This document shows positions 55,880 to 64,000 of a stretch of DNA of 64,000 bases, one piece after another (position 1 is the stretch's first letter; every line of letters starts with the position of its first letter). A program made the position numbers and the translations under genes. The stretch is from Anoplolepis gracilipes (Eukaryota; Arthropoda; Insecta; Hymenoptera; Formicidae). Location of the stretch: assembly GCF_047496725.1 (NCBI RefSeq), contig NW_027328669.1, positions 660,001 through 724,000 on the forward strand. The letters are read 5' to 3'. The notes under the pieces are model-generated. The model made no database searches, had not been told where the DNA came from, and saw only the letters and a list, made by a program, of their open reading frames with translations.

Positions 55880-56759
55880 TTTAAGGGTTGAAACAACTAA
55901 CTCAGCACTTCGTGCTGTTAAGCAAAAAATTGACAGTAGTATTCGGTACATTGCTCGAGAGCACCAATTCTCTTATTCTACCGTCCAAAGAGTACTTAAA
56001 GAAGAAAAATTGCACGCCTACCATTACACTCGCGTACAACATTTGCGAGAAGAAGATTATCCTCGGAGGAAGAGATTTTGTAAGGATTTCTGAGAAGAGT
56101 AAACGAAGATCCAGAATTTCCTTCTCGCATAATATTCAGCGATGAGTCGCTGTTTACACGAGGAGTTTTTAATTCGCACAATATGTATGTGTGGGACGAA
56201 GAGAATCCTCGAGCGACACGACTCAAAAATTACCAATTTCGTTGAAAACTGAATATAAGCTGGAATTATGCATATAAAAATTTTAGGTCCATTTATTCTT
56301 CCAGAAAGACTAAATGCCGTATCGTATGTGGAATTTCTGGCAGAAAATGTGCCAGATTTTTTGGAAGAAATACTATTATTAAATAGAAATAAAATTATAT
56401 TTCAACAAGACAGTGCTGACCCACATAACGCAAGAATGGTCACAAATTTTTTAAATCAGTAATTTCCCGAACGTTGGATGGGCCGATATGGCCCGATACG
56501 TTGGCCTGCAAGATCTCCAAATCTCAATCCGTTGGATTTTTTCTTGTGGGGTTACTGTAAGGAAATAATTTACAAGCGGCCTCCTGAAGACGTCCAAGAA
56601 TTAAATGGAAAACTTCATCATGCCATATTTTCAATTGAGGGCGAAGTTATAGAGAAAACTCAAGAAAATTTATTGAGACGTATGAGAGCTTTCATCACAA
56701 TGAACGGCGGACACTTTGAACACTTCAATATAAAAAGAAAATTATTTCAAAATAATTAA
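55880..56759 (+). pseudogene. Mariner-like (DUF4817-type) transposase remnant
   Basis: Starts inside the helix-turn-helix region (AVKQKIDSSIRYIAREHQFS). A one-base loss near 56090 shifts the frame; then IIFSDESLF (first Asp), YVWDEENPRATR, a TGA near 56244, FQQDSADPHNA (second Asp), a TAA at 56460, and RSPNLNPLDFFLWG, in which the third Asp is Asn. The spacing of 36 residues between second and third acidic positions equals that of the intact gene at 13940-15159. Its N-terminal part is missing where it meets hAT-C. Confidence 0.85.
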
Positions 56760-57128
56760 TCTGCCCTTTTCAGGGCAATCAAATATTTTATTTTCGAGAA
56801 AATTCCTTTTTGAATTCGCAAATTATAAAGAAAAATCGATACTTTTGATTTACAGGCAGGCAGTAATAGTAATTAATAGTAATAAATGAGTAATTAATAG
56901 TAATAAGTGATTAATAGTAATAAATCGATTTATAAATCAAGTGCGAGAATAAATTCGATACGTGATATCAGACAGAAAAAATTTTAAACTTGAATCGGTA
57001 TGGATTTGTCACATGTGAAGTGCAGTGTAAAGTGTTATTGTTTATTCCCGGTTCCCGGTAAAATTATTCATTCGTCAAGCAGAACATGGAATGAAGACAT
57101 CGAATCTATAAAAGGTAAGTAAACGAAT
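56760..57128. other. AT-rich intergenic DNA
   Basis: A small run of AGTAATTAATAGTAATAA-type repeats at about 56865-56930. No gene. Confidence 0.5.
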
Positions 57129-57144
57129 GAATATGTGTGTATGT

Positions 57145-57298
57145 GAGAGAGAGAGAGGGAGAGAGAGAGGGAGAGGGGGAGGGAGCGGGAGAGGGGAGGA
57201 AAAGGGGGAGGAAGAGGGAGAGGGGAAGGGTGGGGTAGGGGAGAGGGAGGGAGGGAGGGAGGGAGGGAGGGAGGGAGGGAGGGAGGGAGGGAGGGAGG

Positions 57299-57393
<95 letters not shown>
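57145..57393. repeat. GA and GGGA microsatellites
   Basis: About 15 GGGA units (57242-57303) and then about 45 GA units to 57393, abutting the 3' end of the jockey-like LINE (AATAAAGGTCTCTC on minus). Confidence 0.95.
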
Positions 57394-57397
<4 letters not shown>

Positions 57398-58410
57398 TTA
57401 TTAGCTTTCTCATTGTCAGCTATTTGTAGTACATAAAATTATACATATTTAAATTACATTATAATAAATATATTCCTTTAACCTACGGTTAAATGATTCA
57501 ATTTTTTCACTACTTTTTATTTCAACTGGTAATGCGTTATACATTTTTACTACTTTGTAGAACATACTCTTTTGCGCGCTTCTTGTTCTACGAAGTTGTA
57601 TTGCAATGTCCCCGACTTGTCGTGTTTGTCTTTCACTCTTATTTTCTATTCTATTTCTTACTATTTCTATTCTATTTCTTAATTGATTTGGTAACATATT
57701 CTTTAAAAGCTTAAAAATAAATATACACACGTTATAATATAGCCTCTGTCTTACGGACATGAACTGCAACGTTTGCAGCATGTGTTCCACTTTGGTATAC
57801 CTATCACATTGCAATATAACTCTCATGACTTGATTTTTCGGTATCTGTAAATTATCCAGCTGTGTTTCCCCCCTATCTATTAACAATGTTGCGCAATATT
57901 TAAAATGAGGCGCTACAATTGATTTATATACAATGTACCTGGTATACATTGATATAAATTTACCTATTCTATTTAAAACACTTGTTTTTTTCTATTTTTT
58001 AACATATAATCACATTGGTCTTTAAATCGGAGTATATCATCAATAATTATACCTAAGTATTTCATTGTTTCTACTCGCTCTATCTTAGTTCCATCCAAAC
58101 ATTTCAACACAATATTTCTTTTCAGTTCTTTCCTAATACTTCTGACTATCATGTATTTTGTTTTTCCTGTTTTTATTTTCAATTTATTTTCATTCATTCA
58201 TTTCTACTATTCTAAATGCGATATTCATTTTATTCTCTAATTCCGCACTGTTTACTCCATTTACATATATTAATGTATCATCTGCAAACATTTTTATACT
58301 ACATTCTTCCGGGCAGACTTTAATTATCAATCATTTATATATACAACAAATAATAAAGGCCCTAACACTGATCCTTGTGGCACGCCATATTCTGTGGCAA
58401 TTAGTTTTGA
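57394..58410 (-). pseudogene. Jockey-like LINE, 5'-truncated reverse transcriptase
   Basis: The minus strand begins in the RT fingers/palm: GVPQGSVLGPLLF (motif B), then FADDTLIYV (catalytic motif C) with frameshifts, KTKYMIVRS, LGIIIDDILRF, IVAPHFKYCATLLI and CDRYTKVEHMLQTLQF, ending in EIKSSEKIESFNRRLKEYI (stop near 57449). At least two frameshifts (about 57960 and 58200) and stops near 58335. The 3' untranslated region ends in AATAAAGG and a TC tail. Typical truncated copy; the truncation point is at about 58410. Confidence 0.85.
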
Positions 58411-59379
58411 CTAGAGACACTAAAATAAGAGACTGGACACGAAAAGGCCACTTTTGATTGGTCTGCCATTTTTAATCCGTTCTTGCTAATTTCTAAATCT
58501 ATTAATTACATCTATTTTAAATAGTAATACAATATTAAAAGAAAGAATAGAGTAAAATTAAAATTTCAAAGGAAAAAAACTCTTTATTTAAAATAATAAT
58601 AATCATATATAATGTTGTGCCTCCGCGAAGAGGTATGGGATTTTTTTGGGATCGTGCAGGAAATGCCGAGGAGGTGTCGGGCTGTTTCTCTTTCTTATTT
58701 TCTCTCTTTTTTTATCAAAACTTTATGTCCTTTATTTTTATTAAGTCGCTTATATAATCCTTATATAATTTGCAATAAACGATATTCTAATTAAAATCTA
58801 TAGTATGATAATTTGTCACTGCTGCCAGCGAACGTTATTTCACTCGCGCTTACTGTCGGTTAAAGTAAAAGAGCGGTATTTTTTGTATACACCGCCGTAC
58901 TGGTAGCCAGATACGCGTCGACTTATCTCAGGCGCGCGTATATCTCTGTTAGCTATTCGTGTATGACTTTGTTAAATCTGGTCGACAGCTGCCCGTGACG
59001 ATTATTACTCGTTAGGATCTAATTAACGACTGCCCGTCACTTCATCGCGGCGGGTGCTGTTCTTACCTCCGAACTGCATGATTTTTCGGAGGGGGTTCCT
59101 TAGCAACATGACCAAATATGGTTACGTTGCTGAATTTGCGGATTTGCGTTTTAGTACAGGTAAGGAAGTTCAAAGTCGAATTTCGTCGCTTGTACTTTTT
59201 GCAATTCGGCGACACCTTTCCGGTGCGTCTTCGAGAGCGCTTTCCGGTCTCGTGTTCGCGCTCGGTCTCGGGCGCGCGTGACTCGCTGCGTCAGCGGCTC
59301 GCACGATTATCGCTTCGGTCGCGATGCATTTTTGCATCATTTCGAGTCGCTTTTATTTTAATTATATGTGTATATATTG
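58411..59379. other. Spacer leading into LTR-like repeat copy B
   Basis: AT-rich to about 58815, then GC-richer sequence that probably continues copy B to a TGTCACTG end near 58815-58822 (TGTGACG..CAGTGACA would fit LTR ends). No gene supported. Confidence 0.4.
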
Positions 59380-61366
59380 TGACCGTGTATTTCTTTCGGT
59401 TAACTACCGCTCCTTTATACAATTTTTGGCCGATGGACTGGCCTACGGCACACCTTCGGCGCGATCGCTTAATTAATCGGCGTTTCGTTTTACCAGAACG
59501 ATAATATTTGGGCGCCAGGCGCGAAAATTCGCGCCGTCTCCAATTAACACGATATTCGCCTGATCCACTTAAAATCGTAAAACAATTACGACCGCGACGG
59601 CAACTAAAGCGGCTAGTCAATACTTAAGTGGCAGAGGGAGGGGGGGGGGGTGCGTCAGGAGCTGAACGAGAATCGATGCTTAACAAGCGAGAAAGTCTCC
59701 CGGAAAACAGACACAATTATTAAATTTAAGAATAAATATATTTGACAAGGATTAGTAGAATAAATATAGTATACAAGAAAATTCTCGGTGTGGAACGAGA
59801 AAGCCTTTTGGAGAAAAAGTTATTCTAAATGCGACAACTAGACGTGTACGTCGCACGCTCGGCGCATGTGAAGGGCGCGTGACGGCGCGTGACGGCGCGA
59901 TGTCGCGACCGAGAAGTATCGAATTACTCGTGATTTAAGAGGAATTTAGATTTTTTCACAGATCGCTCGCGGCTTATTAAGGTCGTGGCGATCGTAGAGA
60001 TACATAATTCAATAAGATACGGTAGATCTCGGCTACGAATCGTCCGTTAATCACGCTAACCGATTTACGATAAAACTTCGGGAATGCACGTAAACATGCG
60101 CGGTCGGCACACATCGACCTCCGCCATCGATCACCACGGTACTTATTACGTATGGTATATGGCGTGTGAAATTCTCCAAACACGCGGGATACAAAAATTC
60201 GATGTTCTGGTACACGAAATTACATTCGAATAAATTACGTTACATGAATTGTTCCCGGATCGCGGGTCGATAAATGGCACGGAATATTAAAGTAGCACGC
60301 GACACACAGTACACGAGCTCGCTTCCCGACGGATACAATTTAACACGCGGTATGATAAATTTCGACAACTAAACAATATTTAATACGGTAATATAATAAT
60401 GACTATCGGCGGCGGTTACAGAGAGAGACGTTATGCCCTTTTACGACTCGGACGAAATGCGGCCCCTTGCAAATCCCAACAACGATACAGCAACAAATAC
60501 GCGACGGCGGAATATAATCTCCCCGTGAATCGCGACAACTAACATTACGGTAATTATGGCAGGGCACGTTCGTCCGAATCGTATGAGTTACCGGTTTGGC
60601 GGCCTTACAATCCTTTTTCTTCTTCGTCGTCCGGTCTCGCACGGGATGATTCTCGCTAGTCGAGTCGATAGGCTTGTCGTCCTCCGATTCAGGCCGATCG
60701 CTCGCCGAATAGTGACGAGCGTGAGGTCCGCGGGAGACACGCCGGCGACATCGTACGTAATCAGGCCATCTGCGGCGCTATCGTGGTCCTTAGGGCCAAT
60801 CACGGCCGCCTTTTATCGCGGCCCGTTCGATTCGAGTTATCGATCTTGTAATCCTTCGGTCCCCGCGAGGCAACTTCCCGGTGCGGCTTATCGGCAGCTT
60901 CCGGTCGGCTCGGTTCGGTGCCCTTGGCTTCCCCGGATCCCATGGTTGAGTCCGACCTTTCAGCTCCATAGTCGGGGCTCCGATGCTCAACACGTCGGGA
61001 GTGGCTATCCCCTTGACCGTTCCTTTCCGGTCCTTCGCTCTCGGTACGATCCTGCGGATGTGAACCTTTTAACGGCAGCCGATGTTTCCGCCGATTTATG
61101 AATTATTAAATAAAATGTACGGTCCTTACTGGACGTGATTTCTCCGCATTCCTTGACCTCCGCTCGCCGTCATAACCAGGCTCTTCGGATTCATGTAGCT
61201 GTCGAACTAAAGGTTGCTGCCGCCAAACTCGCAAATAACGCGCGCAAATAAAAAGTAAATTTCGCAAGGCGCTCTCTCTATAATTCGAGGACGCAAGCCC
61301 CGCGAAAACTCTTCCTGATCGGGCCTTTCGGCCCTTGTGACGGACGAAAGAAAACGTCACGTCACA
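59380..61366 (-). repeat. Long LTR-like repeat, copy B
   Basis: Inverted homologue of 49566-51510, including the GAAA-tetraloop hairpin, the poly-C tract and the TATA box. Copy B may extend to 58815. The plus-strand frame at 60556-61101 is antisense and mirrored by a shorter one in copy A (49974-50210), so it follows from shared sequence. Confidence 0.65.
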
Positions 61367-61489
61367 ATATATATTTATTTATTTAATATATAGCTTTTTC
61401 TGAGGCTATTATATAACATCCCTCTCCCGTTGGAAAAGAAAACGGAAGTACGACTTTTCTATTTTAAAGAATTTATCTATTTTTCTTAA

Positions 61490-63946
61490 CCCTCTCGCTT
61501 TGAACGCTGAATATATCCGGCATCCACGCGACGATCTGTGAGTACGAGCGCCGGATATATCCGGCATCCATGTGATGTGTATACAAGTGCCATCTGTAGT
61601 CGATGATAAATTCTTCGTTATCGGCAGAACATATTTTGTTGATTTTATTGACATATTGGATTAATCACATATTAAAACTACTATTTGTTGTTACGACATT
61701 AAAACGTATTACGTAATATACTTCAGACATCAAAACGGTCGTTTACTGTTTCATTCCAAAAAATCTATCGAATCTATTCAACAGTGAAACGATATTTCAT
61801 ATACGTTTTTTTACAAGAATTAGGAATAGATCGGCTTAAGGTATAATTCTTAATCTTTTAAAAATTAAAAATTGTAGGTTAGGGTTTTGTTTGAAAATTT
61901 ATTTACAGGAACAGTTTAAGCCCTTACAGAATTAAACAGGATTATTAAAAAGTATTATGTTTCAAAACGAAGTAACCGATTCAGAAAATGATTCGAATGA
62001 GGAAAATGAAAATAATTTCCATCTGCGTAAAAGACTACGAAGAAATATAAGCAGCACATCAGAATCGGAAATAGAGTTAATTGAAGACGAAGCCAAGGAC
62101 ACCTATTATAACATAACATGGACATCCAATAATTTCATACCAAAAATTCATCAATTTTCCTCAAGAAATTCGGGAATGACAAAGAAAATACGCAGATCCT
62201 CAAAAATTATAGACTACTTTGAGCTATTCATTTCTCAAGAGCTCATAGAATACATTGCAGAAGAAACAAATTACTATTGAGCTCAGAAGAGTAATAACAA
62301 CATGGATATCCAAGAAAAAACGACAGTAGACGAACTGTACTGTTTCTTCGCTTTGTCATTACTGATGACACGTAACAAAAAAATTAACATTACAAGAGTA
62401 CTGGAGTAAAGATAAATATTTACTAAGCAATATTTTTGGTGAAATAATGGCCAGAGATCGCTATCTTTTGTTACTAAGAATGATACATTTTACACATGAA
62501 CTTGGGCGCACTGATGATCGCCTAAGTAAAATAAGAGACATAATCAACATGCTGCGAAAATCATTCAATGACGCATTTCATCCCTATCAAGAACTTTGCA
62601 TTGATGAAAGCTTGTTATTGTACAAAGGCCGCCTATCTTTCAAGCAATACATTCCGTCGAAAAGGAATCGATTTGGCGTAAAATCGTATATGCTTTGTGA
62701 TTGCAAAACAGGATATGTACAAGACCTAATAGTTTACGCCGAAATGTCAACGATTACAGAAAGTGCAATCACGGGAATTGAAAGTCGAGAGCAATAGTTT
62801 TGTCACTCTTGAAACCGTACTTAGGGAAAGGTCATACACTTTACGTAGATAGTTTTTATTCAAGTCCAGCATTATTTACCTTTTTATATAATAATTGTAC
62901 CAATGCATGCGGGACCGTGAAAAAAAGACGATAAGAAATGCCGAAGATTGAAGAGAAATTGAAAAAAGGAGAGGCATGTTTTCGTTCTTCAAAAAGTTCG
63001 TTAGTGATGAAGTGGATGGACAAAAAAGAAGTCTATATGATTTCAAGTATACATACTGCAGATTTTGCAACAGTATCGAGATATGGAGGGAAACAGAGTG
63101 TGCAGAAGCCTATATGCGTTATAGACTATAATAAGTCAATGGGCATAGTAGACAAGTGGATATGGTAATAAGCACTGTCAATTCAACGCGTAAATCGCTA
63201 AAATGGTATCGTAAATTTTTCTTCCACCTCATAGACATTTGTGTGTGGAATGCATATTGTCTCTATAAGTACAAACGGGGAGAAACCATATCCATGACAA
63301 AATTTCAGTTAGCGTTAATAAAGCAAATAATCGCAAAATACCATCATAATGTAATTCCGTGTCAACGCAGACTCGCTGATAATCCCATGAGGTTAACAGA
63401 GAGGCATTTTCCCTCATTGTATATATCAAAAGGTAAAAACCGAAGCCGAAGATGTGTAGTTTATAGTCAAAATGATAAAAGATCCGAATCACGATATGAA
63501 TGTAAAAATTGTAATGTTGCTTATGTATAGATTGTTTTAGAATATATCATACAGAATTATATTACTAGTCTCTATATATTAATATATTAACTAATTTGCG
63601 TTACATTATTAATTATTAAACATTATTAATTATTAAACATTATTAATTATTAATTATTAAACATTTAATCGTAAAGTCTTGTAAATATATAAATACCTAA
63701 AAATATGTAAACTATAATTGGTCAAATGTTCTTAGAATAACTAATATAATTTTGTATAAGTCTTTTCATATTAAAAATGTAAACTATACTTGTTATATTA
63801 GAGCAACGATTGTTTTATTAAGCACAGTTGTTATTTAAAACTTAGAAAAATGTATATACAAAAACCACCCGCACTGTGCACATTTTTAGCGCGTGCTTCC
63901 GTTCAGTGACGGCACTTCGGCGGACTGGACTGCCGAAGCGAAAGGG
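61490..63946 (+). mobile_element. piggyBac element, complete ends
   Basis: Flanked by TTAA on both sides (61486-61489; 63947-63950). Ends: CCCTCTCGCTTTGAACG on the left; the right end, reversed, reads CCCTTTCGCTTCGGC. The left subterminal region holds two copies of GGATATATCCGGCATCCA or its close variant. 2,457 bp, a usual piggyBac size. Confidence 0.93.
61957..63530 (+). pseudogene. piggyBac transposase, several frameshifts and stops
   Basis: ATG at 61957 with an acidic N-terminus. TGA at 62278; frameshift near 62400; then YWSKDKYLL, RYLLLLRMIHF, LCIDESLLLYKGR (first Asp), YIPSKRNRFG; another shift near 62790; TLYVDSFYSSPALF (second Asp); TAA near 62931; WMDKKEVYMISSIH; another shift near 63150; MGIVDKWDMV (third Asp), SLKWYRKFFFHLID; C-terminal Cys-rich tail (RYECKNCNVAYV). 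All three catalytic Asp can be seen, but not in one frame. Non-functional. Confidence 0.9.
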
Positions 63947-63950
63947 TTAA

Positions 63951-64000
63951 GTTTCCCAATATATATATATATATACTATATGTTTTCTTTTTAATTATTT
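63951..64000. repeat. TA microsatellite at window end
   Basis: Short TA run after the piggyBac TTAA. Confidence 0.7.

Noticed and set aside
60556..61101. 181-codon plus-strand frame in LTR-like copy B
   Set aside because: Antisense to the repeat and only partly preserved in copy A. No domain; kept open mainly by GC content.

Overview
This window looks like repeat-dense nuclear DNA of an insect, most likely a hymenopteran and plausibly an ant. The evidence is the mix of element families (Mutator-like with a YqaJ-type tail, GTF2IRD2-like hAT, DUF4817-type mariner, R1-clade LINEs, a jockey-like LINE, a Penelope-like element and piggyBac), GT-AG introns, AT-rich intergenic DNA full of microsatellites, and a short CCTAA telomere-type run. 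I see no prokaryotic signal, tRNA, rRNA or CRISPR array. Species is inference; eukaryote and insect are well supported.

Layout. 1-1350: decayed Mutator-like transposase cut by the window edge. 2038-6369: hAT element A with an exact 8-bp duplication and arms of about 1.2 kb in inverted repeat. 6998-8292: palindromic MITE-like element. 9813-10606: Penelope-like fragment, followed by an Arg/Gly minisatellite and a 36-bp tandem repeat. 13129-15412: mariner-like element with an intact three-exon transposase. 15416-23330: an R1-clade LINE (LINE-2) carrying a second R1-clade LINE (R1-1, 15678-20686) nested in its ORF1. 23324-24051: two overlapping minus-strand ORFs, one with a viral-type phospholipase A2 domain. 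24300-28135: palindromic elements interrupted by a purine-rich, LINE-like insertion. 28324-29897: a small two-exon gene for an Ala-Pro-Gly-Tyr repeat protein. 31729-38880: an LTR-like element split by hAT element B. 40099-40470: a single-exon F-box gene, the best host gene. 41030-46630: GC-rich LTR-like sequence with promoters, hairpins and tandem repeats. 46631-48367: a LINE with only ORF1 and a 3' region packed with hairpins. 49566-51510 and 59380-61366: two inverted copies of a long LTR-like repeat. 51951-55824: hAT element C, in which two transposase copies lie head to head. 55880-56759: mariner remnant. 57449-58410: jockey-like LINE fragment. 61490-63946: piggyBac bounded by TTAA.

How the parts relate. 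Most of the window is a layered record of transposition. The nesting order can be read from target-site duplications: R1-1 sits in LINE-2 (18-bp duplication, reading frame restored on excision), and hAT-B sits in the LTR-like element (8-bp duplication, an antisense ORF restored). Only the mariner-like transposase looks fully open; the others carry stops or frameshifts. Points most worth a second look are the structured motif shared by hAT and mariner 3' regions, the ORF1-only LINE with its hairpin array, the overlapping PLA2-like gene pair, and the double-transposase palindromic hAT.
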